In this document: positions 54,945-63,138 of the stretch, in pieces | How positions within the stretch are numbered: the stretch's first letter is position 1 | Layout of the letters: each line of letters opens with the position of its first letter | Source of the DNA: Streptomyces sp. DvalAA-43 | Lineage (GTDB): Bacteria > Actinomycetota > Actinomycetes > Streptomycetales > Streptomycetaceae | NCBI RefSeq assembly: GCF_900091725.1 | Contig: NZ_FMBW01000039.1 | Span: 124,001-188,000, forward strand | Direction: 5' to 3' | DNA: 64,000 nt | Position numbers and translations under genes: made by a program | Notes under the pieces: generated by a model | What the model was told of the DNA's origin: nothing | What the model saw: the letters and a program-made list of their open reading frames with translations, nothing else | Databases searched by the model: none

Positions 54945-56000
54945 TCACTGCTCCGCGAGTCGCGCCAGCGTGCGGTCCCGAACGGCAGGATCGAGCATGT
55001 CCGCGTTTATATGGAAGCGCCGTGCTCCCCCGACAAGGTCGCTCATGCGCTGCTTCATTTCCGTGAAGGCGGCACTGTACCGATAGAAGTCGTTGTCCAG
55101 ATGGGCGAACATGTCGTCCTTCAATCCGTAGGCACCGGGCGCACAGGCAAAGAGGTCCAGGAACGCCGCGAAAGGCTCCGCGTCGATTTCATCGAAGCAG
55201 GGGGGCCGGTCCGGGTTGTAATCGATGACGCACAGGTTGCGGACCGTGGCTCCGGCGATCCCCTGGCGACCGAAGATGAGATCGGGATCAAGCCGATATT
55301 CAGATGCTTCCAGATGTTTCTCCAACTGGCCCGAAGCAATCAGCTGATCGAAGCCCGGACCCTTCCGGACCCGCATCGCGGAAGGTACGCCATGTACTGT
55401 TTCTCCGTCCGTCAGCACATGCGTATTGCTCAAGAACCGCGCACCCGCGGCACAAGCCTGTGTAAGAAAGACGGTCTTCCCGGCTTTCTGGCGGCCGAAC
55501 AGCAGGGTGGCACCCTGCGGCTGGACGAAAGCCGCGGCTTTGAGGTGCACGAGATCATGATCGACAGCGAAGTCGGTGAGCAGGCGTTTGGTGAAGTACG
55601 GCCAGAGGGTGCGCTCCAGCTCGCGACCGAAGACATAGATTCGATCACCACGAGTCACCAGGTAGGCGGGCGGACCGAAATGGTGGGTGATGTAGGAGCC
55701 CGCGCGAAACCGGTCGGCGCGGTATCCCTGGTCCACAAGGGGCTCGATCAGCGCCGGATCGATCGGGTCTCGGTTCAGATCCACGAAGACGAGTTCGTAT
55801 GCGCAGGCCTCCTCGGGAGAGGCGAACCGAGTGTAGAAGGCGTACCCGGCGAAGTCCGCGACATTGCTGGAGACACGAACCTTGAACACGTTGAGATCGA
55901 TCACCCGGGACGACCTGATCGTGTAGTGCCGACCGAGAGCGTCACGCACGTCATCACGTGTGTCCGGTTCGACCGAGGTCGGAGAGATCTGTGAAGTCAT
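54945..56000 (-). CDS. HPr-kinase-like P-loop protein
   Basis: 351 residues from ATG 56000, behind GGAAAG. The N-terminal 130 residues are beta-rich (YTIRSSRVIDLNVFKVRV, AYLVTRGDRIYVFG). Residues 140-260 are the HprK-type kinase core: VHLKAAAFVQ, P-loop GRQKAGKT (169-176), FLSNTHVLTD and GVPSAMRVR. Relatives in peptide clusters phosphorylate a Ser or the C-terminus of a precursor peptide. The rest is helical (FYRYSAAFTEMKQRM). It lies between an NDPK-fold gene and a PRTase-like gene on one strand. Target unknown. Confidence 0.85.
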   Translation of the reverse strand: MTSQISPTSVEPDTRDDVRDALGRHYTIRSSRVIDLNVFKVRVSSNVADFAGYAFYTRFASPEEACAYELVFVDLNRDPIDPALIEPLVDQGYRADRFRAGSYITHHFGPPAYLVTRGDRIYVFGRELERTLWPYFTKRLLTDFAVDHDLVHLKAAAFVQPQGATLLFGRQKAGKTVFLTQACAAGARFLSNTHVLTDGETVHGVPSAMRVRKGPGFDQLIASGQLEKHLEASEYRLDPDLIFGRQGIAGATVRNLCVIDYNPDRPPCFDEIDAEPFAAFLDLFACAPGAYGLKDDMFAHLDNDFYRYSAAFTEMKQRMSDLVGGARRFHINADMLDPAVRDRTLARLAEQ

Positions 56001-56112
56001 GCTTTCCTGCCTTTCAAGAATTCCTACGGCTTCCAGAGTGAACGGCCATGCCCACCTCACCGCCGCGATCGGTCCGAAGGGCCTGTCACAGCGGTACCGG
56101 GTCCCCGGGAGA

Positions 56113-57063
56113 TCAGGAGTCGACCGACCAAGCGGACCGGCTCACGTCAGGAATTACTGGTTCGGCCGCCAGATGCCGGGCGCCCAGTTGGGCTGCCACT
56201 GATATCCGGTCCCAACGCGACCACCGCATCCCAAGCCTGTCCGCCAAGGCGAGAAGCGACTGCCAGTCCTTGCTCCGGCCGGATCGCACCTGTTGGAGCA
56301 GCAGGGCCAATTCCGCGCCGTCCGGATGGCTGGACAGCTGCGCGTCCAGTCTGTCCAACGCCCGTTTCCAGGACAGGTCGGATGCTTCGGTGCACACCTC
56401 GACTTCCGTCAGGGCCGCCAGCACCTGCTGCGTGACGTCCCGACGGCTGTCGAGGGCGGCGAGGAGGCGCTTCCGCTCCGACCTCTCGAAGAAGACACCC
56501 AACTCCCTGAGAATGTCGGCGGGTTCGTCCGCGACATGAATGTACGTGAGCGCCGAGGCTTGGGCTGCTCCCGCGATCCGCCTCAGATGGTGTGCCTTCC
56601 GATCCTCAGGGCGAGTCGGTCCCTTCATGTGGCTCAGTCTGGCGGTAGCCGGTATCTCTGATTCCGTCGTGTCTCGGAGCAGGATGTACAGCGCCTCCCC
56701 TATCGGCATGATCATGTCCATCAGATCGATGCGCTCGCGGGTCGCGACGTTCAACTGGTATCGCCACAGTTCGCGACTGACATGACGGTCGAACCGGAGC
56801 TTTCTCCATGCGACGGGAACAAAGCCCGCGGCGCGCACCGCGGCCAGCAGCCTCGCTCCGCCCCGGACGGCAACAGCGTCCGGCTTCAGAACCATTGGGG
56901 CGACGCGATGGAGCTGATCGGCTACGGTCCGTTCGGTGCCGAAGAGGTCGGCCAGGTCGTCCCAGGCGTCTCGGTAGTAGGGATCGACCGCGAAGGTTTC
57001 CCGCTTGCGCCCCTCCCGACTCAGCCATTCCGGTACGACACACGCTCTTTCGGATTGATCCAT
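56113..57063 (-). CDS. Nucleoside-diphosphate-kinase-fold protein with helical C-terminal half
   Basis: 316 residues from ATG 57063, behind GGAGGGG. Residues 56-195 follow the NDPK order: PMVLKPDAVA (strand 1), AGFVPVAWRKLRF, EALYILLRD, KGPTRPEDRKAHHLR, and YIHVADEPADILRELGVFF. His176 falls where the phospho-His of NDPK lies (normally in NxxHGSDS), but Asn, Gly and Ser of that motif are changed; the Asp is kept. Residues 196-316 are helical and I do not recognise them. A normal NDPK has about 140 residues. It is first of three leftward genes and may hand phosphate to an unusual nucleotide; activity is uncertain. Confidence 0.75.
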   Translation of the reverse strand: MDQSERACVVPEWLSREGRKRETFAVDPYYRDAWDDLADLFGTERTVADQLHRVAPMVLKPDAVAVRGGARLLAAVRAAGFVPVAWRKLRFDRHVSRELWRYQLNVATRERIDLMDMIMPIGEALYILLRDTTESEIPATARLSHMKGPTRPEDRKAHHLRRIAGAAQASALTYIHVADEPADILRELGVFFERSERKRLLAALDSRRDVTQQVLAALTEVEVCTEASDLSWKRALDRLDAQLSSHPDGAELALLLQQVRSGRSKDWQSLLALADRLGMRWSRWDRISVAAQLGARHLAAEPVIPDVSRSAWSVDS

Positions 57064-57222
57064 GCTCAATACCCCTCCCCTGGTATGCCGTTGGATTGCT
57101 GTACCGGCAGCGATGCCCGCCCTGCCGGAAGACCCTTCACCTGCCGGTCCGAGGTGTCATGACGTCTGCCGGGTCACCACCCAGGACGGACCGACCGATT
57201 CCACAGGCGTGGGCAGAGGTCG

Positions 57223-57486
57223 TCACCTCGAAGACCCGAGACCGACCCGGAAGTCGTCCATCCTGTCCGGGCACTTGGCGAGTCGATCCGTCACCGTCCC
57301 GGCTTCGCCGACGCCACCGGCGCAATAGTCAGTGCCCACCTCGACGGCCACCGTGCCCTGCACGTCCTCGGTGATGTGCCGCGCGCTCGCCGCCAAGGAT
57401 CCCAACAGCCCGGCGTCCGCGGTCAGAGGCTTCCGGCGAACCTCTCCGGCTACGGCGTCGATAAGGGGTACCTCCGTCCTCGGCAA
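57223..57486 (-). CDS. Possible 87-residue protein upstream of the NDPK-fold gene
   Basis: The open frame from TTG 57486 has strong third-position GC and a plausible product (EVPLIDAVAGEVRRKPL, HITEDVQGTVAVEVGTDY, CPDRMDDFRVG). It has no clear ribosome site or ATG. It runs the same way as the three genes downstream, 160 bp ahead. It may be a small gene or the remains of one. Confidence 0.3.
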   Translation of the reverse strand: MPRTEVPLIDAVAGEVRRKPLTADAGLLGSLAASARHITEDVQGTVAVEVGTDYCAGGVGEAGTVTDRLAKCPDRMDDFRVGLGSSR

Positions 57487-57592
57487 CGCCCACCGGGGCA
57501 GCAGAGGCCGGGGGAACCGGCGTAGCCGGTGTCACGGCAGGGTGCGAAGTCATGAAGCAACTGTGGTAGCCGACAGCTCTTCGTCTCAAGAC

Positions 57593-57605
57593 GTTGTCCG
57601 TTGCC
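57593..57605 (+). repeat. CGTTGTCCGTTG repeat, copy 3
   Basis: GTTGTCCGTTGCC, the same 13 bp as at 47747-47759. It faces copy 4 at 57754-57766. The 57064-57947 region around it holds no other clear feature beyond the doubtful 87-residue frame. Confidence 0.6.
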
Positions 57606-57753
57606 CACCACAGAAGCAACGGGCAGCACCGGATTGTTCTTGCCGGTACGGTCCGGTCGGGCCCGGAACGTCGGCTGCCCCTCGAAGGTCTGCCGCCGCC
57701 CCCGGGCATGGAGCCTCGGCCGGATCGTGCTCCACCGCCGCCTGGCCCAGAGA

Positions 57754-57766
57754 GGCAACGGACAAC
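57754..57766 (-). repeat. CGTTGTCCGTTG repeat, copy 4
   Basis: GGCAACGGACAAC, the exact complement of copy 3, 148 bp further on. The pair resembles the inward-facing pair at 47.7-48.1 kb but shares only the core, not the full 41-bp arm. Confidence 0.6.
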
Positions 57767-57947
57767 GCCTGATCCGGAAGCCGAGCGCGAGTCATGCTGA
57801 GGGAGTGCGTACTGATGTTGCGCCCCCGAGTACGCCGGGCCTGCTGTTCGGAGCCGGACAGTGGCCCGAGCAGGGGCCTCACAAAGCTGTGGCGCAGGCA
57901 CGAGTAACGCACCGCACGCAGCTCAATTCGCCCGGAAAGGCCCTGTC

Positions 57948-58547
57948 ATGGCATCGCGCATCCTGCTGGCCCGGCATGGACAGACGGAATGGTCGCTGTT
58001 CGGCAAACACACCGGCAGGTCCGACATCCCGCTGCTGGATGAGGGACGACTCGGCGCGAAACTGCTCGGCGAGCGCCTGCGCCGGGCGCCGCTGGACGGC
58101 CTTCCCGGGGTGGAGATCCGTACGAGTCCGCTCGCACGCGCGCGTGAGACGTGCGAGATCGCCGGCTTCGACGACCGGGCGACCCCGTGGGACGCGCTCA
58201 CGGAGTGGGACTTCGGAGCGTACGAGGGCATGACCTCCGACGAGATCCGGGCCGAACGTCCGGACTGGCTGATCTGGCGGGACGGTGTGCCCGAGGGCGA
58301 GAGCCGCGCCGAGGTCTCCGCGCGCGCGGACGAGGTGATCGAGTGGGTCCGCTCCGAGGAACGTGACGTGCTGGTCTTCGCCCACAACTACATCCTGCGC
58401 ACGATCGGCGCCCGCTGGTTCGGCCTGGACATCGACTTCGCGGCCCACGGGCGCCTCGATCCCACGTCGCTCTCGGTCCTGGGGTGGTCCTCCTGCGGAG
58501 AGCCCGCGATCGAGACCTGGAACGACTGCGGCCACCTGAGCGCTTAA
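57948..58547 (+). CDS. Histidine phosphatase family protein (phosphoglycerate-mutase-like)
   Basis: A 199-residue enzyme from ATG 57948, behind GGAAAGG. The catalytic RHG is in [10 protein letters not shown], the second Arg in [11 protein letters not shown], the Glu in WDFGAYEGM and the second His in VFAHNYILR. It removes phosphate from small molecules in the cytoplasm; family members include acid phosphatases and alpha-ribazole phosphatases. It is outside the repeat-bounded region and appears to be an ordinary single gene. Confidence 0.93.
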   Translation: MASRILLARHGQTEWSLFGKHTGRSDIPLLDEGRLGAKLLGERLRRAPLDGLPGVEIRTSPLARARETCEIAGFDDRATPWDALTEWDFGAYEGMTSDEIRAERPDWLIWRDGVPEGESRAEVSARADEVIEWVRSEERDVLVFAHNYILRTIGARWFGLDIDFAAHGRLDPTSLSVLGWSSCGEPAIETWNDCGHLSA

Positions 58548-58721
58548 CCGTTCCCGTCCAGGGACCCGATTGCCGGCCGAGTCAGCACGGGACAGGTGAT
58601 CAGGGGTGCTGACACGCGGTTCCAGATCAGCGTCACACCAGCACGGGAGTCGGCGACACGGTCTTCGGAGCAGTCTCGACACGCCTGTCGTGGTGCCCCC
58701 GCGCACACCCGGCCCGAGAAC

Positions 58722-58738
58722 TGTGGTGTCCCACCACA
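58722..58738. promoter_or_regulatory. Inverted repeat upstream of the MFS gene
   Basis: TGTGGTG and its complement CACCACA are separated by TCC, 76 bp ahead of the ATG at 58814. It is a candidate operator. It is not part of the stretch shared with the relic at 43.4 kb. Confidence 0.4.
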
Positions 58739-58813
58739 TACGCCCCCGATCTGCCCCTTCCTACGGTGTGGCGACACGGAACCGTCCCCGTCCACCGTCC
58801 GGAAGTGGTACCC

Positions 58814-60199
58814 ATGGCCGCCCCAGCAAGCTCCCCGCCAGCGCCCTCCAACCTCAAGCGCATCGTCGCCGCAAGTCTCATCGGGACCACGATCGAGTGG
58901 TACGACTTCTTCCTGTACGGGTCGGCCGCCGCGCTGGTCTTCAACAAGCTGTTCTTCCCCGAGTCCGACCCGCTCGTCGGCACGCTCCTGTCCTTCCTCA
59001 CCTACGCGGTCGGCTTCGCCGCCCGGCCGCTCGGTGCCCTGGTGTTCGGGCACTACGGCGACCGGCTCGGCCGCAAGAAGCTGCTGGTGCTCAGCCTGTT
59101 GATGATGGGCGGAGCGACGTTCGCCATCGGGCTGCTGCCGACGCATGCCACGGTCGGGGCCGCCGCCCCCGTCCTGCTCACCGTCCTGCGCCTGGTGCAG
59201 GGCTTCGCGCTCGGGGGCGAGTGGGGCGGCGCCGTGCTGCTGGTGTCGGAGCACGGGGACGCCGGGCGGCGCGGTTTCTGGGCCTCCTGGCCGCAGACGG
59301 GTGCGCCGGCCGGGCAGTTGCTCGCCACCGGGGTACTGTCCGCGCTCACCGCGCTGCTGTCGGACTCCGCCTTCGGGGCGTGGGGCTGGCGCATCCCCTT
59401 CCTGCTCTCCGGTGTCCTGGTGGTCATCGGTCTGTGGATCCGGCTCTCCGTCGATGAATCACCGGTCTTCAAGGCCGCGCTGGCGCAGGCCGAGGAACGC
59501 AGGTCGGCGGCCGGGGCGACGGAGAGGATGCCGCTCGTCGCCGTGCTGCGCCACCACTGGCGCGATGTGCTGATCGCCATGGGCGCCCGGATGGCGGAGA
59601 ACATCAGCTACTACGTCATCACGGCGTTCGTGCTCGTCTACGCGACCACCGCGGCTGATCTGAGCAAGCAGACGGCCCTCAACGCGGTGCTCATCGCCTC
59701 GGCCGTCCACTTCGTGGTCATTCCGATGTGGGGCGCGCTGTCGGACCGGGTCGGTCGCAAGCCGGTCTATCTCGTCGGTGCGGTCGGCGTCGGGCTGTGG
59801 ACGTTCCCGTTCTTCGCGCTGATCGACACCCGGAACTTCGGGAGCGTGCTGCTCGCCGTCACCGTCGGGCTCGTCTTCCACGGGGCGATGTACGCACCGC
59901 AGGCGGCCTTCTTCTCTGAGATGTTCGCGACCCGGATGCGGTACTCCGGCGCGTCGATCGGCGCGCAGTTCTCGTCGGTCGCGGCCGGTGCCCCGGCGCC
60001 GCTCATCGCCACCGCGCTGCTCGCGGACTTCGACAGCTCGACGCCCATCTCGCTGTATGTGATCGCCGCGGTGCTCATCACCCTGCTGGCGGTCTCCTGC
60101 GCCAGGGAGACCAGGCACCGGGACCTCACGGACATCGACGGGACCGCGAGCGTCCCGGAGACGTCCGCGGCGCCGCCGGCGGACGCCCGTACCGTCTGA
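58814..60199 (+). CDS. MHS-type MFS transporter
   Basis: 461 residues from ATG 58814, with GGAAG eight bases upstream. The opening RRIVAASLIGTTIEWYDFF-like stretch (here KRIVAASLIGTTIEWYDFF), GHYGDRLGRKKLLV, and GALSDRVGRKPVY are the hallmarks of the metabolite:proton symporter branch (ShiA/ProP-like). Twelve helices fit. It should import an organic acid or compatible solute by proton symport. Its leader and first codons have a broken copy at 43445-43585. Confidence 0.93.
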   Translation: MAAPASSPPAPSNLKRIVAASLIGTTIEWYDFFLYGSAAALVFNKLFFPESDPLVGTLLSFLTYAVGFAARPLGALVFGHYGDRLGRKKLLVLSLLMMGGATFAIGLLPTHATVGAAAPVLLTVLRLVQGFALGGEWGGAVLLVSEHGDAGRRGFWASWPQTGAPAGQLLATGVLSALTALLSDSAFGAWGWRIPFLLSGVLVVIGLWIRLSVDESPVFKAALAQAEERRSAAGATERMPLVAVLRHHWRDVLIAMGARMAENISYYVITAFVLVYATTAADLSKQTALNAVLIASAVHFVVIPMWGALSDRVGRKPVYLVGAVGVGLWTFPFFALIDTRNFGSVLLAVTVGLVFHGAMYAPQAAFFSEMFATRMRYSGASIGAQFSSVAAGAPAPLIATALLADFDSSTPISLYVIAAVLITLLAVSCARETRHRDLTDIDGTASVPETSAAPPADARTV

Positions 60200-60205
60200 G
60201 CACCC

Positions 60206-60244
60206 CGCGCCGTGCGGGCCGGGAGAGCCGGCCCGCACGGCGCG
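60206..60244. terminator. Bidirectional terminator, MFS / NUDIX
   Basis: A perfect 17-bp stem, 60206-60222 with 60228-60244 (arm CGCGCCGTGCGGGCCGG), and the loop GAGAG. It lies 6 bp after the MFS stop and 9 bp before the convergent NUDIX stop, so it can end both transcripts. Confidence 0.85.
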
Positions 60245-60253
60245 TGGCGCTGC

Positions 60254-60733
60254 TCACCGCTGGACGGTGGGCTCGAACCAGGTGGGTCCGTCGGTCAGGG
60301 ACTGCTTGATCCTGAAGAGCCCGAACTCGTTCAACGGCGGCAGCGCGTCCACCGGGAACCAGCCCACCTCCAGCGACTCGTCGTCGTTGACGCGGGCCTC
60401 GCCGCCGGTGGCCCGGCAGCGGAAGGTGACATCGAGGTACTGGCAGCGGTCACCGTTCGCGTACTGCACGGGGTCCAGAGCCTGGGTCAGCACCACCCGT
60501 TCCGCCACGCAGCGCACGGCGGTCTCTTCGTACACCTCGCGCTCCGCCGTCGCCGCCGGCTGCTCGCCCGGCTCGCAGATGCCGCCGATGACCGACCACT
60601 TGCCGGTGTCGGAACGCCGCCCGAGCAGCACTCTGCCCTCGTCGTCGAAGACGACGGCGGTGACTCCCGGCAGCAGGAGCAGTTGTTGACCCGCGGTGGC
60701 GCGGATCTCGCGGATGAAATCAGGAGTTGCCAT
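60254..60733 (-). CDS. NUDIX hydrolase
   Basis: 159 residues. The NUDIX box runs from GGICEPGE through AAEREVYEETAV-like residues (here TAEREVYEETAV), giving the metal-binding Glu set. TAVVFDDEGRVLLGRRSDTGKW is typical of the fold. It hydrolyses a nucleoside-diphosphate-linked compound, in cleaning or regulatory roles; the substrate is unknown. It runs away from the small gap before the Lnt gene stop at 60764 and may be co-transcribed with it. Confidence 0.92.
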   Translation of the reverse strand: MATPDFIREIRATAGQQLLLLPGVTAVVFDDEGRVLLGRRSDTGKWSVIGGICEPGEQPAATAEREVYEETAVRCVAERVVLTQALDPVQYANGDRCQYLDVTFRCRATGGEARVNDDESLEVGWFPVDALPPLNEFGLFRIKQSLTDGPTWFEPTVQR

Positions 60734-60763
60734 GGACCGACCCTACGTGGTGCGGCCGCCTGG

Positions 60764-62350
60764 TCACCGGCTGCGCCGACCGCGTACCGACCGGACGGTG
60801 ACCAGGCCGAGCCCGGCCACGGCGATCAGTGCGAGCACTCCTTCGGGGAGCGTGCCCATCCGGGTCGCGGGCGTCAGCGAGGACCGCAGCGGCACCTTGT
60901 CGACGAGCGCGTCCGGGGTGAACAGCTTCGTCTTCCGGACGATCGTCCCGTCCGGGCGGATGACCGCGCTGACCCCGCTGGTGACGGGGACGACGACGGA
61001 CCTGCTGTGCTCGACCGCCCGCACCCTGGACATGGCCAGCTGCTGGTAGGTCATCTCGCTGCGGCCGAAGGTGGCGTTGTTGCTGGGTACGGCGATCATC
61101 TGGCCGCCGTGCATGACGGTGTCCCGTACGGCGTCGTCGAACGCGGCCTCGTAGCAGGTCACCAGCCCCACCTCGGTCCCCGCCAGGTCGAAGACGCCCA
61201 CCTTCCTGCCGGGGCCGAAGTCGCGCTGCACCCGGTCCACGTCCGAGCTGAAGACCCGAGCGACGGAGCGCATCGGCATGTACTCGCCGAACGGCTGGAT
61301 GTGCCGCTTGTCGTACGTGTCGACCGGGCCCTTCTCCGGATCCCACTGGATGAGGGTGTTGCGCAGCTTCCCGGTGTCGGGCTCGATGACCGCGCCGATC
61401 ACGGTGGGCACACCGATGGCCTTCACCGCGTCGTCGATCACGATCCGGGCGTCGGGGTTCCGGTACGGGTCGAGGTCGGAGGAGTTCTCGGGCCACAGGA
61501 CGAAGTCGGGCTGCGGCACCTTGCCCTCCTTCACCTCCCGGGCGAGCTGCTCCGTGCGGCGCACATGGTTGTCCAGGACGGCACGGCGCTGGGAGTTGAA
61601 GTCGAGTCCGAGCCGCGGCACATTGCCCTGGATCGCGGCGACGGTCGCGGTGCCGTCCTCGGCCGAGTCGTCGACGAGGGGCAGCGCGGCGAACGCACCG
61701 ACGACGGGTACGAGGACGGTCGCGGCAGCGGCGGCGACGGCCGCCCGCGGCAGCGTGCCGGTACGACGGTGGGCACGGAACTGGCGTACCGCCTCGCAGA
61801 GACCGAAGCCGCACAGCACCACCGCGAAGGAGAGCAGCGGCGTGCCGCCCACGGCCGCGAGCGGCAGGAACACGCTGTCCGCCTGCCCGAACGCGATCTT
61901 CCCCCAGGGGAAGCCGCCGAACGGCACCCGGGCCCGGACCGCCTCGTCGAGTACCCAGACGGCGGCGGCCCACACCGGCCAGCAGGCGAGGCGGCTGACG
62001 GCGGCGATCCCGAGGCAGCCGACCGCGATGAATACCGCCTCGGCGGCGGCGAGGGCCAGCCACGGCACCGGGCCGACCTCCTCGCCGGTCCAGTGCAGCA
62101 GCGGCAGCATGAAGCCCAGTCCGGCGAGGAGGCCGAGTCCGAACCCGGCGCGCAGCCGTTGTCGGTGCAGCACCCAGCCGAGCAGGGCGAAGCCGGGCAG
62201 GACCAGCCACCACAGGGGGCGGGGCGGGAAGCTCAGATACAGCAGTGCACCCGCGATCACAGCGGCGGCGGGCCGTACCAGGCGCCGCTTCCGGGACACG
62301 GGGGACGGGGCCGGCTGCGCGGCTTCGACTGGGGTGATGGTGGCGCTCAC
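60764..62350 (-). CDS. lnt: Apolipoprotein N-acyltransferase
   Basis: 528 residues from GTG 62350. The N-terminal 190 residues have about six membrane helices, opening with a typical LLYLSFPPRPLWWLVLPGF. The nitrilase-like domain holds the triad: Glu in LWPENSSD, Lys in DKRHIQPFGEYMP, Cys in GLVTCYEAAF. It adds the third acyl chain to lipoproteins in the membrane, which fits the many lipoproteins of this organism. A last hydrophobic segment (LPEGVLALIAVAGLGLVTV) closes it. Confidence 0.93.
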   Translation of the reverse strand: MSATITPVEAAQPAPSPVSRKRRLVRPAAAVIAGALLYLSFPPRPLWWLVLPGFALLGWVLHRQRLRAGFGLGLLAGLGFMLPLLHWTGEEVGPVPWLALAAAEAVFIAVGCLGIAAVSRLACWPVWAAAVWVLDEAVRARVPFGGFPWGKIAFGQADSVFLPLAAVGGTPLLSFAVVLCGFGLCEAVRQFRAHRRTGTLPRAAVAAAAATVLVPVVGAFAALPLVDDSAEDGTATVAAIQGNVPRLGLDFNSQRRAVLDNHVRRTEQLAREVKEGKVPQPDFVLWPENSSDLDPYRNPDARIVIDDAVKAIGVPTVIGAVIEPDTGKLRNTLIQWDPEKGPVDTYDKRHIQPFGEYMPMRSVARVFSSDVDRVQRDFGPGRKVGVFDLAGTEVGLVTCYEAAFDDAVRDTVMHGGQMIAVPSNNATFGRSEMTYQQLAMSRVRAVEHSRSVVVPVTSGVSAVIRPDGTIVRKTKLFTPDALVDKVPLRSSLTPATRMGTLPEGVLALIAVAGLGLVTVRSVRGRRSR

Positions 62351-62516
62351 CCGGCGGAGTCTACGGTGGTCGGCTGTGAGGTCGGCAGCTCCGCCCGTGC
62401 GGTGGAATCCTTCGTACCGGATCGTTCCGGCCCTTTCCCCCACAGACCGGGTCACCGCGTGGATCCGGCCGTTCCTGCCCTCGCCGTGTCCGCCGGGGTC
62501 CTTCGCGGGTCCGGCG

Positions 62517-63080
62517 TCAGGTTCCGGCCGTCGCGCCGGTCGCGGGCAGGTGCAGGCGTTCGCGGATGAACCGGACGCCCGCCTCCGCGTCGTCGACCGT
62601 GATGGTGAACGTCCGGCCGTCGCCGAGTCTGAGCACCAGACCCTCGCCCCTGCGGACGACCACGGCCGTGCCCTGTTCGGGGCGCCAGCGGTAGCCCCAG
62701 CCGCCCCACTGGCGCGGGGTGACCTCGGGGGCGAACTCCGCGCCCACCACATGGGTGAGCAGGATCCGGCGGCGCGGCAGGCCCATGTGGCCGCAGCGCA
62801 CCTCCAGGGCGTCCCCGTCGATCCTGACAGCCACATTCACGAAGGCGAGGGTGCCGAACAGCATCAGCAGCCCGGCGGCGACACAGCCGATCACGGACAT
62901 CAGCAGCGGAACGATCCCGGCGGTCCAGTTGGAGCTGACGGCCAGCTGCACGCCCAGCGCCAGGCAGGCCGCGCCCGCGGCCGCGAGTACCCACTGGGCC
63001 CGGTTGGTGGCCCGGCCGATCCAGACGGCGGAGTGGGGTTCGGCTCCGTTGTGTCGGGGTTTTCGGGGGTGGTCCCTCAT
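62517..63080 (-). CDS. PH-domain-like membrane protein
   Basis: 187 residues from ATG 63080. Two hydrophobic helices (AQWVLAAAGAACLALGVQLAV and VPLLMSVIGCVAAGLLMLFG) are followed by a beta-rich domain: VAVRIDGDALEVRCG, ILLTHVVGAEFAP, GTAVVVRRGEGLVLRLGDG and FTITVDDAEAGVRFI. This is the bacterial PH/DUF3093-like layout. Its function is unknown; a GTP-independent membrane role is usual to assume but not shown. It lies between lnt and the racemase-like gene on the same strand. Confidence 0.75.
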   Translation of the reverse strand: MRDHPRKPRHNGAEPHSAVWIGRATNRAQWVLAAAGAACLALGVQLAVSSNWTAGIVPLLMSVIGCVAAGLLMLFGTLAFVNVAVRIDGDALEVRCGHMGLPRRRILLTHVVGAEFAPEVTPRQWGGWGYRWRPEQGTAVVVRRGEGLVLRLGDGRTFTITVDDAEAGVRFIRERLHLPATGATAGT

Positions 63081-63138
63081 GTCAAGCAGCGTACTGAAGA
63101 TTCCGCACGCCAGGGATGGGCAGAAGGCCCCCGCCGGG

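Noticed and set aside
56030..56080. Tiny leftward ORF (MAVHSGSRRNS) between the NDPK-fold and HPr-kinase-like genes
   Set aside because: Only 11 codons; a weak GGTGAGGTGG site is not enough to claim a peptide gene.
58596..59102. Alternative frames over the MFS leader
   Set aside because: The ATG at 58814 with GGAAG upstream and a clear MHS-type product explains the region.
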